A stretch of DNA of 64,000 bases from Riptortus pedestris (lineage: Eukaryota > Arthropoda > Insecta > Hemiptera > Alydidae). Positions 44,965 through 56,405 of the stretch are shown in pieces. Position 1 is the stretch's first letter. Each line of letters begins with the position of its first letter. The DNA is taken from the NCBI GenBank assembly GCA_019009955.1, contig CM032229.1:151601001-151665000 (forward strand), read 5' to 3'. The position numbers were made by a program, and so were the translations under genes. The notes beneath the pieces are model-generated. The model worked only from the letters and a program-made list of their open reading frames with translations, had not been told where the DNA came from and searched no databases.

Positions 44965-45511
44965 AGCAGATTTCTCTTAAGGGAAAACAGCTTTGACGTT
45001 GTACTCAGACGCGATTTTCGAAACATTTCTTCAAATGTCCATCGATCCAACCAAGTTGATGAAGAAAATGAGTTCGTTCAAAATAATAAAATATATATTT
45101 CTCAGTTAACGCTCTAGCGGTCGCAATTTTTGCTTGACCATTACCAAACTGGATATTAGTTGTTTTATGTAAAAAGAAAAATGAGGTTCGTTAATGGTTG
45201 AAACTGGATCACTGGGAGTACGTCGGATCGAAAAGTTATATAGAACAATATTATTGCAAATGAAATGTACTATAAATATTGTAATATACATGTATTCTCT
45301 ATTTTGAATATGAGATATTTCAGTTTTTAGCCTTTTAGCAAACCCCCACTTCTGCTCATGTCATATTGACAGTAAGGTTTTCTATTATGAAGCACATTGT
45401 TTCAAGCCTAAATACTAAATATTGTTGTGATTAAACTTTTACGTTTCGAGACAAATGTAAATACGTGGCACAAGTGGGAAATCAGCTTAGACAACACAGC
45501 CCCTTCGTTAA
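44965..45511 (+). mobile_element. Family A element, decayed
   Basis: Begins AGCAGATTTCTCTTAAGGGA (palindrome mutated), has almost no TA tract (45087-45097), lacks the G-run, and ends GTGGGAAATCAGCTTAG then CACAGCCCCTTCG, with the 3' hairpin destroyed. Confidence 0.75.
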
Positions 45512-47201
45512 TACATCGATTAATCATTGGACCTGTAATGGGCATTTTGAGAAAACTATCAGATTTAATATTTGTAAATAAATTGGAAAGAGAACAGAAT
45601 AAACGAAGCAGAATAGAGAGACTCATGGCTTGAGCCCTAAAGAGGAAGGCAAAGGACCAACAAATGTAAACTAAAATGTGAAAATATATAATAAAATTTA
45701 AAACATAATAAAATCCATACATTCACCAGCGGGAGCAACCAAAATATATCATCAAATGGGGCTGATGAGTGAGAGAAGTAGCAAAACAAATGGAAAAATC
45801 GATGGATTTTTGGGATATCTGCAACCTGTCGATTCCCAGCTATTCAGGAACTGAGATATAGAAGGGGCAATCCCAAGTACATAAGATTGAAAACCGTCTC
45901 CATCAATTATAGCAACACAATTTTCACCAGGGGAATCGGAAACCCATCATAGCATCAAGCGGAGACCGCACTCAAACTGTCAACGAAGTCGCAACAGAAT
46001 CGAAAAGGATGAATCAAGGTCCAGAGCAAGGGCTGGTCACAACATCGTTGCTCTAGTCAATTTTTAATTAATGACAAATACAATCAGTTAAATGACTCTC
46101 AACCCCAAAACAAACGTACACGCCATTAACACTAATTTTATACGATGTATTAAACACGTAGACAGACTATGAGCCGCGTATGTACAATCGTGATTTTACA
46201 GTCTCAGGTTGAAAATATCCAACAGTGTAAATTCGAAAATGCTCCATTTTAGAGTGCACAAAAACCAACAGAATAGTTGTCAATTTGGCCATTTTAGTTT
46301 GACAATCAAATTCCTACAGTTTATCCAATTTAGCAGAACTGTAATAGCTAAACTTTCGTTTGGATTTTTGATGAGCCCTGTAATTGGATGAGTTCCTAGT
46401 TTCAACTAAATTAGGCTATTTCATTTTTCAAATCAATGATGGGAGAAATCCATCTTGAATAATTCATTAGTTGAAGAGTGCAGCTGGAAAGTGATGCCTA
46501 TTGTACATATGTGATGTGAACGATTTTTTTCCCCTATTATGCATTTTTGATTATATCGCAGAGCTGATATTGGGCAATGAGAATAGGGCACTAGGTGCTG
46601 AAATGCACACCAGTGAAATGGTTATAGTTTCCTCTGTTTTCGATTCAGATTGGGGTTATCCAACATCATATGCATTCCTAAGAGAAGCCAAGTATTAAAC
46701 ATAGCCAAAACTGTTCACTCTCAAACTCCAGGAAACAGTCAAAAAATCCATACTGCTCTGCAATGAGTAAATATAGTTTATAATAAAGCGATATTTTCCT
46801 TCAATATATGAAAAAATGAAACAAGTGGAACCGCCTTAACTATTGATAAGTAAGAAATGAAGGCCTGGAAATCATAGATATTTGTATTATTTTTGCTGTA
46901 AGTTAATCATAATGTAATAATCCATTATCTGTGAGAACGCACCTTCGCAATTAAGCAGATTTAATTATTTATTTTATAATATTACTTAAATCTATGAACT
47001 GAAATCATACAGGATGTGCATATTAATTATTCCTGATCTTCACGGATTAACTTCTTACCCTGTTTTGTCTTCGTAACCTTCACCTTCTTTCTCAAGCGCT
47101 ATTTATTGCTCCTTGCAAATTAGCATAGTTTTCTGTAAATTACGAGTTTAATCATTACTAAACCCCCCTTTTCATTAATTCATCACATAGGTTGTGCTAA
47201 T

Positions 47202-47204
<3 letters not shown>
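45512..47204. other. Unassigned AT-rich sequence
   Basis: Short frames (45427-45633 plus, 45408-45722 minus, 46209-46391, 46501-46698) lack recognisable domains. Confidence 0.4.
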
Positions 47205-47252
<48 letters not shown>

Positions 47253-47440
47253 AGAGAGAGAGATTATCATAGGTGGACATATAAGTCCGTTAACTCTTTA
47301 GTGGTAAACAGTTTTCTTTTATCGTTGCCAAACTCGATATTTAAACATTTAAAACTAAACAAAAGACTAAGTTCGTTCTTATGAATTGAAATTTAAAATG
47401 TTACATGCACCAATCTTGCTAAACATTTGAGGTTCAACAA
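47205..47440 (+). mobile_element. Family A relic around a TA array
   Basis: The TA array (47205-47249) is followed by GA repeats, then CCGTTAACTCTTTAG, TTATCGTTGCCAAACTCGAT and AGTTCGTTCTTATG, recognisable as A sequence in normal order but heavily diverged and lacking both ends. Confidence 0.55.
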
Positions 47441-48654
47441 ATACTCACTCTTAACATACATACTTTTTTTTGTCTATACATGCTTTTTTTAATTTGTTTA
47501 TTAACCATGCCATTTGTATTTTTTCTGTTTTCATAGTCACTTCTATTCATTTAATATTAACAAACAGCCAACATTTCAGGAAAAATCTTATGCTAGGCAT
47601 TGATTCGATGTATTCCTTTCATCGGATCTTTACTTCTGGAGATACAAGGATAAATATTGAATGTGACATCTCTAATTTGTTTCGGAAGCTCTATCTGAGA
47701 TTATCTAGTTTTAAAGTCTTGTCCTGAAACGTGGTTAAAACATTTATTATTTGTAGTAATTTAATAGTCAAATACTGGTAATTTTAATCTCCAGATTCGG
47801 TCCCCTATAGCAGATCTAAGCAAAGTTGTAACTGGTAGAACTGTTCTAATTACAGGGTGGATTTGTGCAATACTTTTTACTAGAGATTTATTTACAAAAC
47901 TGAATTTCTCAACTTCCATTATGGGTATTGGGTAGCTAAGGCAAGAGTTAAGACAAGGGACCAGCTCTAACTACTGTTCTAACTACGGGCTGTTTTCCGT
48001 CGAGATCACGTACGCGTGCCGAATCGCCTCAACACTTTCAGCCGGCGAGCACACAAGGCTTCGATTTTCCGCACTCCCATAGAAAATAGCCCCGGACCCA
48101 TTGTCACCAGCTGACTCGGCCCGAAATAATTGGGGGTAATCACCTAGCCGCCCGTGGCGTAATCACCCAGAAAAGACTTAAACACTTTATTATTTAACTT
48201 TTAACCGATTCGAGAAGAAAGTAATTTCTCCCGTAAGATCGTGCTGGGGAATAATAAAACATTATCCACGCCACCCCGAACACGCTGCTTGTGTGAGAAA
48301 TCTCTTACACTATAACTACGTGCTTCTGATGAAATCTTCCAAGCATCATTACTCTTGATGATTATTTGTAATATTTTTAATCACTCTCTTACATGAGAAG
48401 CGGTCGACATTCATCTTATGAATAGCACAATAACGCATTTACGAACACTCCTGGGCAAATAAACGGAAATCATATACAATAATACCGTTTTTAAAACTTT
48501 TATTTGCTTCTCTTCTAATGAATTAATTGAATCTTCAAATCCAGCCTAGGATGAAGGACAAATGACATTGGAATCAAACCTAATTATCTCCCTCTCAGTA
48601 TGATTCTATCCTTGTAGTCATACTCCCACAATTAAATATTCATAGTAAGACCTT
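47441..48654. other. Unassigned sequence with GC-richer island
   Basis: 47960-48290 is the most GC-rich unique stretch of the window, with several CpG. No open frame or known promoter arrangement was recognised. The frame at 47470-47727 has no known domain. Confidence 0.4.
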
Positions 48655-50050
48655 ATTAATCAAACCTCTATAATAAACCCCAATAATCAAACCTCAATCT
48701 GTAAAGCTCCATAATCAAACCTCTATGATAAACCCCATTAATCAAACCTCCAAGTTTAAAGCCTCATAATCAAATCTTCATAACCATACTCCCAGCATTA
48801 AAGCTCCATATACAAATCTTCATAATTAAAGCTCCATTATCAAACCTCTATGATAAACCCCATTAATCAAACCTCCAAGTTTAAAGCCTCATAATCAAAT
48901 CTTCATAACCATACTCCCAGCATTAAAGCTCCATATACAAATCTTCATAATTAAAGCTCCATTATCAAACAACTATAATAAATCCCAATAATCAAACCTC
49001 CAAGTTTAAAGCCACATAATCAAACCTTCTAATCAAACTCCCAGGATCACAGCTCCATATACAAATCTTCATAATTAAAGCTCCATTATCAAACCTCTAT
49101 GATAAACCCCATTAATCAAACCTCCAAGTTTAAAGCCTCATAATCAAATCTTCATAACCATACTCCCAGCATTAAAGCTCCATATACAAATCTTCATAAT
49201 TAAAGCTCCATTATCAAACCTCTATGATAAACCCCATTAATCAAACCTCCAAGTTTAAAGCCTCATAATCAAATCTTCATAATCATACTCCCAGAATTAA
49301 AGCTCCAAAAACAAATCTCCAGTACTAAAGCTCCTTAACGAAACCACTATAATAAACCCCAATAATTAAAACTCAATCTTTAAAGATCCATAATCAAACC
49401 TCTATAATAAACCAAATTAATCAGACCTCCATGTTTAAAGCTCCATTATAAAACCTCCATAGCCAAACTTCTATAACAACCCCCAATTATCAAACCTCCA
49501 CGTTTAAAGATCCATAATCAAGCCTTCATGTTTACAGCTCCATAGTCAAAGCTTCAAAACCGTACACCCATAATTAAAGCCCCATAATCTAACCTACATA
49601 ATTAAATCTCCATAATCAAACCTCGATAATAAACTCAATTAATGAGACATCCATGCTTAAAGGCCCATAACCAAGCATCCATATTTAAAGCTCCATAATC
49701 ACACCTCCATGTTTAAAGCTCCATTATCAAACCTCCATGTTTCAACTCCATAATCCAGCCTTCATAACCATATCCCCATAGTTAATGTTCCATAATCTAA
49801 CCTACATAAATGAAGCTCCAGAACCAAACCTCCAGTATTAAAGTGCCTTACTCAAACCTCTTTAACAAACCCAAATAATCAAACCTCCAGGTTTAAATCA
49901 AGCCTACATGTTTAAAGCTCCATAATCAAAGCTTCATAGCCGTACCCCCCTAATCAAACCTTCATAATCATACCCCCATAATTAAAGCCCTATAATCAAA
50001 CTTCTATAGCCAAACCTTCATAATCAAACCTCTATTCTCAAACGTCAAAC
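48655..50050. repeat. Satellite of 14-bp monomers with 125-bp higher-order units
   Basis: The whole stretch is built from a 14-bp monomer of the type CATAATCAAACCTC. From 48706 to about 49329 nine monomer variants (eight of 14 bp, one of 13) recur in fixed order as a 125-bp unit. Unit starts, marked by GCTCCATTATCAAAC or its variant, fall at 48706, 48831, 48956, 49080 and 49205. Outside this core the monomers continue to about 50050 without long-range order. This is a higher-order repeat architecture, as known for satellite DNA. Not coding. Confidence 0.95.
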
Positions 50051-51239
50051 ATTCGTAACCAATCCTCAAAAAAAATCATCATATCACAATGCTATTTGCA
50101 ATCAAACCACTCCTTCAATTCCATCGCGTTTAAATAATGCCCATCCTAAGGCTAGCACATTCTCCACACTCGCAAATGAAAATAAATTACGTTATATCTC
50201 TGTCAATTCAATACATATGACCACGGATATATTTAATTCCATAGGCTCACTTAATAATAACAAAGATTTGAATTTGATTCGATATAAGATGCCTATAGAT
50301 GTAATCACTCAAATTCAAAATCAAACGAACTGTGGTAGATTATTGAGAGCAGAAAATTGCAATAAATATTACTAATACTCATTTAATATTAGAGTTAGTG
50401 ACAAATAAAAACTAGAACAATAATTTTAGGACATTGCTTCATCAACATATTTGGTTATGTAACATTTTTAATAAATAGTAAAATGGAAATCCTCTATACT
50501 TCAATAAATCATACTATTATAGTTCTCATACTTGCCATAACATAGTAAAACCACAGAAATATGTAATGCGGTAAATAATACGGAATTATGGCGTGCTAAA
50601 AATAATGATGATGAGAGGTAGGAAATGATGTGGTGTGATCCTGCGGAAGTTACTAAGTGAAAAGTGGCCAAGTACACGGAATTTACAAGTTGTGGCATTG
50701 AGTGGACAAAGAAATGAATTAAGCACCAAGGAAAAGGATCGCTGCAGATGTGAGTGTAAAATGTCACATGCCAATTTTCTTTTAGCAGATTTTTTTACTT
50801 CGTTGAATGAAGTGAAGCAAGTATTGCAATTGCAAAAGATTTTGGTTTTCTGATTCATTTGAACGAAAATATCCATTTTACCCTCCTTTAACCCATTGAT
50901 GTTAGTTTTGACGGACCCTTTTTGTGGAACTGAAAAACGATTAGTCTCAGAGCTTTGAAATTTTACATTTAGGTTTGTGTATAGTGTCTATGAGTTCAGC
51001 TCCTCTTTTGACTAAGATCGAGAAAGGGGTGTGGGAGTTTAGGGACTCCTAAAATAAGGAATTCAAAATTTCTCAAATAAGAAATTCCGAAAATTTCCAA
51101 AAAGGGCCGTTTTTTGTTGATCAAGAAGATTGTGTTCTATGGCATATTTATTCAGAAGCATTGGAGCAAAGATATCGTACATCAAAATGAAATATTTTAA
51201 ACTAAGTGCAGCAAAACAGTCTGTACATTTCAATATATA
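50051..51239. other. Unassigned sequence
   Basis: Overlapping short frames on both strands at 50501-50876 have no known domain. 50880-51060 contains TTGACGGACCC and a G-run and may be a very old A relic, but the match is too weak to annotate. Confidence 0.35.
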
Positions 51240-51450
51240 AGTTACTAATAAATGTATTGAACAATAATTGTAGATCATCATTATTTTAACAAGATTGGTT
51301 CTATAACATTTTTCGAACCCCCCTCCCCCTTTAACTTCCCCAAATTCCTGGTTTGATTTCATCCATTAACAAATATAAACATCAGAGTCGAATTAAACGG
51401 CTAAACATTAAGTATGGTATAGATCTAATAAACATTTTCGTTTCACGACC
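51240..51450 (-). mobile_element. Family A relic, reverse
   Basis: Reverse-orientation A middle: AAGATTGGTTCTATAACATT, TTTTTCGAACCCCCCTCCCC, GATTTCATCCATTAAC and AAACGGCTAAACATTAAGTA. It lacks both ends and differs strongly from the consensus. Confidence 0.55.
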
Positions 51451-51469
51451 GGAAAATATTAATCGTGCC

Positions 51470-52935
51470 ATTTCAATCCGTATTTGCATATGTCTCAAAC
51501 AGTAAAATTTTAATATAAATAGTACAATATTTGATATTTTAGATTCGAAAAGAGTAGTTCATGATAAAACAGCTTATCGTCAATATGGAATGAGTAGAAG
51601 TGGGGTTTACTGAAAACTGAAAACTTAAAAATGACAATATCTCGGTTAATATTCAAGATAGAGAATAAATGTATATAAATATATGAAGACCGCAGGCAAA
51701 GAACATTCTAAGTCAATTTTTTTCAAAAATGAGGTTTTCGCGCTATCTAGTAGCTAAGGCCGAGTACTACAACCTAGTCTACTCATCAAAGGGGAAAGAA
51801 CATTCAATGTCACTGTTATTAAAGCTGGAAAAAATCATATACAGGGAAATATCATTCTATGTTCAACCAGCTGATTGATTTACAGGGGAAGAATACAAAC
51901 ATGGGACCGGATAAGGACATGGGAATAATCAACATGAAAAAATTATTGCATTGCACTGCCAAAAGACTGGTCGCACATATCGCATCATTTAGATCTAAAC
52001 CGTCACCTTTCAAAGTATTTTTGTGTGAACAATCCTTGTTTAAGCAGTGGGGATTGTTTTTCTTCTGAATTTGGATATAGAAAAAAATCAGGATTCCCAA
52101 CTCGTCCAATAGCAGAGGTCAAGTACAAAAAAAATCATCACGCCATCCCAAAACAATTCATCTGCAAAACACCTACAATGGTATTTGGAGTTGGTTTATC
52201 ATCAAAGGGCATAGGGGTAGATCAAGGATATCAACTTCATTTCCAGCAAAATGCCTACTCTGAAACTTTGAAATATCAAATGAAAAATACAATGATCTTC
52301 AGGTTTTAAAGAGATTCTGTCGAGATGAAACACAAAATATATTTGACAAAATTTGAAACATTAGCTTGTAATTTTGGCAGTTTGAAAAACGATTTTTATT
52401 GTTTTCTGATTTAGAATATTACATTTGAATAGATAATTCTTTGACTTTTTTTAATGTGTTCTTATGTAAAGTTTATAAATTCCCAATAACCTTTGTATGA
52501 ACATAGAATATTATTTCCCTGTTTCGACTGACTTTAGACTGTTTTATTATGACATTATGTTTGATTTATTTATTTTTTAATAAATATAACCAAAAATGGA
52601 GATTGAACAGTTTTATTTCGAATTTAAATCTATTTGATCAGTACAAAACAAAATTTATTGTTCAATAAATATCAATATGACGTTTCAAAGACTAAGTTTC
52701 AATTTACTCAAAAGTAAGAAAAAGTGACTTGGAATGTTCTTTGCCTGGGGTCTTCATGTATATAAACATATTTATAGATAATCATATTAAAAGTTTAAGA
52801 TAGGTTTTATTCAAATTTTCGATCCGACGAATAATAACGGAGATATTTTGAATTTTCGAAAATTATCCCCTCTAAACCCTTTCTTCCAATGGTCCGATTT
52901 CAGCCTTTAATAAAGTTGGTCTTTTTTATAATTTG
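51470..52935 (-). mobile_element. Family A long-type fragment split by a transposon
   Basis: The left piece 51470-51684 (GAGTAGAAGTGGGGTTTACT, TCTCGGTTAATATTCAAGAT) and right piece 52756-52935 (TTTTCGATCCGACGAATAAT, CGATTTCAGCCTTTAATAAA) join into a continuous A middle if 51685-52755 and one copy of a 16-bp flanking repeat are removed. Both ends of A are missing. Confidence 0.8.
51685..52755. mobile_element. 1.07-kb terminal-inverted-repeat transposon, unclassified
   Basis: The left end GAAGACCGCAGGCAAAGAAC and the right end (inverted GAAGACCCCAGGCAAAGAAC) continue as inverted repeats for about 32 bp with few mismatches. The flanks are ATGTATATAAATATAT (51669-51684) and ATGTATATAAACATAT (52756-52771), 15 of 16 identical. 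Two overlapping plus-strand frames (51859-52068, 69 codons; 52025-52309, 94 codons) lie inside, with no recognisable DDE, THAP or zinc-finger motif. They may be remnants of a transposase. The superfamily is not assignable: a 16-bp target duplication is unusually long for cut-and-paste elements. Confidence 0.85.
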
Positions 52936-52944
52936 TTTGTTGCA

Positions 52945-53110
52945 GGATGTGGGAGGGCAGATCTGGGAAAAGGGTCTTAATAACAGGAAGTCTTCCCACC
53001 AATTTCTTTATTATTACACAGCACCTTTCAGTACTAACGTGCATCATCAGGTGTCGGCTGTATAATAGATACTAGCACTACGGATTTTGGGCTAGTACTC
53101 GGTGATAATC
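52945..53110 (-). repeat. Retroelement-like 3' segment with CTGATGA motif
   Basis: On the minus strand it reads CACCTGATGATGCACGTTAG, ACTGAAAGGTGC, GTAATAATAAAGAAATTGG. The order (CTGANGATG, GAAAG, AATAAA-like, GAA) is the same as at 11126-11175 and 25044-25122 (minus) though the sequences are otherwise different. It is probably the end of another Penelope-like or LINE fragment. Confidence 0.4.
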
Positions 53111-54059
53111 AACATTACCGGTAAATCCTTTTTTTATTTATTTCCTCTGCATAGTAACCCTATGTGGAGTTATTTTATTTTCTGCACATCCCGTGCATAT
53201 TTGCATTATACGTGTATTTTGTCAAAAATTTTAACAATTTCTTATATAATAATATATACACATATATTAATTAATTTAATGTAAATAGAATTATAAAGTT
53301 AAACTTGATAAAATAAAACAAAAAAACATTAAATAGTACAATTAAATAACCAATAAAAATTGCATACTATTAATTTTATATTATCTTTTCCTCTTTCAGC
53401 TTAAGGATATCGTAGGCTATTTCTTTTAATAAATTGATGTGTTTTGAAAATAAAATATCAGAACTGATAGGCCATCCGGGAATATGAGTCTCTAACTGTC
53501 TTCATATGTCTTGAGTCAATCTACATTCATACATCAGGTGGGTGAATGTCTGTTTAGTGTAACTGTCGCATTTACAAGTATTTGAGTCAGTAAGTTACCG
53601 GTAAATCTTTAAAATTATTGTATCAGGAAATTATTGTAATAAATAATATGAAATAATCATCTGTAGACGGCATTTTCAAGAGTTCCATGAATAGAGTTAA
53701 CTGAAATGATTCTGTGATGATACTGAAAAACTAAATGATAAAAAATATGAGTCTGTTTAGTGAGCAGTTTTATTGCTTTCCAAAGTTCATGTTTAAATAA
53801 AATCGCTTCAGTTGCGCCTCAATGCAAAACAAGAATGTGAGTACCACAAGTTCGATTAGAGAGAGACAGAGAGAGATCTGTGTGTGTGTGCGCATGTGCT
53901 AATGCGTGTGTGTGAATGTGTGTTTGCTTGCACGAGGTTATTTGCATCTATAATTACGCTATCAAAAGCAGAACGCAATTCATTCATCGAAAGTTCCGTA
54001 TAATGAGATTGCAATTTCTCACCATATAACGCCCGTGTACACGTTGTTTCTCATTCATC
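53111..54059. other. Unassigned AT-rich sequence with GA/GT microsatellite
   Basis: A GA-then-GT-rich patch lies at 53861-53930. Nothing else recognised. Confidence 0.4.
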
Positions 54060-54364
54060 CCGTTCTAAAATGGTATCTGCATCTGGTATGGGACAATAAT
54101 GTGTTTCTCAACAGCTGATCCCGGGGCACGGGCGACTAGGTCCATAAGTTGTACCGTTCTGGGTATATCTGAGGACATCTGTAGCCCAGTAAGTAGTATG
54201 AGTAAAGGGGCTAACAATAGGAAAAGTGCATTTATTATTAATTGCACTGGGTTGCACAATGTAGAACGGTGGGCTTGGAGTCGGTAGCCATTGGTGTCCT
54301 TTGTCTCTAGATGGTATGAGTCCCTCGGACCCCCGCATAAGGGAGACAGCTCATTTGTACTCAT
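54060..54364 (-). other. GC-richer segment with overlapping open frames
   Basis: A minus-strand frame of 99 codons (54065-54364) contains a hydrophobic run, LIINALFLLLAPLLILLTGL, about residues 43-62, long enough to span a membrane. Two other frames overlap in other phases (54099-54287 plus, 54108-54338 minus). No family recognised. Three simultaneously open frames usually reflect composition rather than coding, so this is not called as a gene. Confidence 0.2.
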
Positions 54365-54594
54365 TCATTCTCTTTCAGTTTTACCATTAACTTTATGGAT
54401 GTTTGCGTAATTTTAAAACCTGATTTTATTACTATTTTTACTACCTACTTCCAGGAAAAAGTGTTTTCTTACAATTTTAAACAGCAATTAGTTGCTCTTT
54501 CGGGTGGAATGTTTACTGTTTGTTAGCTGTTGATAAAATAATCTTGCTTCTACATCATAATACACTAGTCGTTGTGAAAAAAGAGTACTATAAG

Positions 54595-54971
54595 TACATT
54601 AATGACTCTTTTTTGGATAAAATGTTTCCTTCTTCTAGGACCATTACTTAAAAAAATACAAATTATCTATTGTCGAACTGTTCTGATGAAAAGTGCCAAG
54701 TTTACAAATAACTTATTTCTATTAGCTAAGATACTACTTTTTAATCATAAACTCTTGTATTAACCTAATTATTCTCATACATTCTTAACTTTTGACCAAC
54801 ACATCTTCTACAAAATATATGATCTATCAAACATCTGAACTATAAAACATCTGATTTAGAACATTAATGATTCTGTTTTGGATAAAATGTTTCCTTCTTC
54901 TAGGACAATGTGCTTTAAAAATACAAATTATTTAGTGTCGAACAGTTCATGGTTCTGATGAAAAGCATGAA
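54595..54971 (+). repeat. Local direct duplication, about 110 bp
   Basis: 54595-54700 and 54861-54971 share TTTTGGATAAAATGTTTCCT, TCTTCTAGGAC, AAAAATACAAATTAT, GTCGAAC and TTCTGATGAAAAG in the same order. The copies are about 265 bp apart and somewhat diverged; the second has a small insertion before GTTCTGATG. Confidence 0.85.
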
Positions 54972-55376
54972 ACTGTGATATTTTTGGCTAATTATTATAC
55001 GTCCAATTATCGAAACATACATATGAACATTATTACAAAAACATATTATAAAAGTACAAAATTCTAAGGTAGCAAACGGTTTAAAGATCTTTTCTCCCAA
55101 ATGAACAAAGTTTTGCCAAAGTACACAAATGTTCAAATTCGAATTTGTTTTTCTCCGTGGATCAATTAGAACTAGCATATTCAAGAGGTTTAGCGTGAAC
55201 AGAACGTAAAAACACGGTTAATTTTATTGGTTTGATATTGAATCAGCTTCGCTCTTAATGGGGTCTTTCAGTTTATAGATGCAAGAATGACTGATAATAT
55301 TGTTGCCAAAACTATATACATGAAAAATTAAACACAGATAACCGCATATTTAAGAAGTACAAAGGAGATGAAAGGA
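54972..55376. other. Unassigned AT-rich sequence
   Basis: Nothing recognised; the minus-strand frame 54915-55184 has no known domain. Confidence 0.35.
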
Positions 55377-55617
55377 GCTGACTCTTGGAGGACTATTGGA
55401 GCCCAAAGTGTCCACTGGGGCCGGGACTGTTCTAGGCAACGTGTCTAGTACCTTCTCCGGGATTCTGTTAGATGTTTTCCGACAAGCTATAAAAAGGGAC
55501 CCAGCCCGCCCCGAGGTTAGTTTCGTTTGTTCTCAGCTCTCTTCAAGTGATCAACACTGCATTCAGTGTAGCTATAGTGAACTCTTAGTTGCAGTGCGAT
55601 AAAGTGTTTTTATGTAT
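55377..55617 (+). promoter_or_regulatory. LTR-like core promoter segment 1
   Basis: TATAAAAAG at 55488-55496 is followed by an initiator-like TTAGTTT with its A at 55519 (31 bp downstream) and AGTGA at the DPE position +28 to +32 (55546-55550, four of five consensus positions). The upstream GC-rich part and this layout resemble the U3-R boundary of arthropod gypsy-type LTRs. No paired LTR, primer-binding site or polyprotein is visible, so a solo or partial LTR, or a cellular promoter, are the options. Confidence 0.45.
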
Positions 55618-55697
55618 AGAACAGTGTTGTGCCGTGTTTCTGTAATGAACAGTATAGTGCCGTGTTTACGTAAAGGACAGAGCAGTGCTGTTGTGAT
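55618..55697 (+). repeat. 28-bp tandem repeat, nearly three units
   Basis: Units start GAACAGTGTTGTGCCGTG, GAACAGTATAGTGCCGTG and GGACAGAGCAGTGCTG. Spacing is 28 bp. The array lies directly downstream of the promoter-like segment and ends where a truncated A copy begins. Confidence 0.8.
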
Positions 55698-56405
55698 GGG
55701 GGGTTTAGAGGGGGAGAATTTCGAAAATCCGAAATATCTCCGTCACTATAAGTCGGGACGAAAAAATGTATAGAACTAATCTTATAGCTAATTAAATTTA
55801 CTATAAATATTTGTAAGTACATTTATTCCCTATCTTGAATATTAATCGAGATATTAGCATTTTGTCAGTTTTAAGCCTTCAGCAAACCCCAGTTTTACTC
55901 GTCATGTTCACAATAAGCTGCTGTATTATGAACCACTTCAGTACAAGGTTAAATACCAAATATTGTTTTCATTGAACTTTTACTTTGTGAGATATACTTT
56001 AATACATTTTGTTGCCACCCCCCCCCCTTCTTCTGTTCTTAGAGGTCTGCAATTTGAGTGATTGAGATAAAACTGATTCTGATTTATTACAAATTACAGC
56101 ACTAGCTTTAGTAAATTGATAAAATTAATATATTATATTCAGATATATTTCATTAATTGTTTGTATTTCCGGTCTATCTATTTATTCAGCACAACAAGGT
56201 TCGCTAGCCTCTTTGTTTACAATTCAGCCACTTTCCGTTGTAGAGATTATTAAATTCTATTGTAAATTGACTGCAAGATTTCTCATTACCGTTTGTATAT
56301 ATTCACTTAGCATTCACGGTAGTGTTTGTTACCGGTATGTTTATTTATCCAGTGTATACCTTCGCGTGGGAAATCTGCTTGGTTTACGCTGCCCCGTGAC
56401 GGATT
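55697..56405 (+). mobile_element. Family A element, long type, 5'-truncated
   Basis: Starts at the G-run GGGGGGTTTAGAGGGGGAG, losing the palindrome and TA tract. It continues through the long-type middle (poly-C near 56020) to GTGGGAAATCTGCTTGG and a damaged hairpin (ACGCTGCCCCGTGACGGA, three bases deleted). Confidence 0.85.

Noticed and set aside
47960..48290. CpG-containing GC-richer island as a gene promoter
   Set aside because: No core promoter elements at proper spacing and no downstream exon recognised.
48655..50050. CRISPR-like array of short repeats
   Set aside because: Monomers are contiguous with no unique spacers, and the genome context is eukaryotic; this is satellite DNA.
50880..51060. 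Possible additional family A relic
   Set aside because: Only short shared strings (TTGACGGAC, a G-run); too little to separate from chance.
54065..54364. Minus-strand frame with a membrane-like hydrophobic run
   Set aside because: Two other frames are open over the same bases, no start context or homologue recognised; composition effect is as likely as coding.
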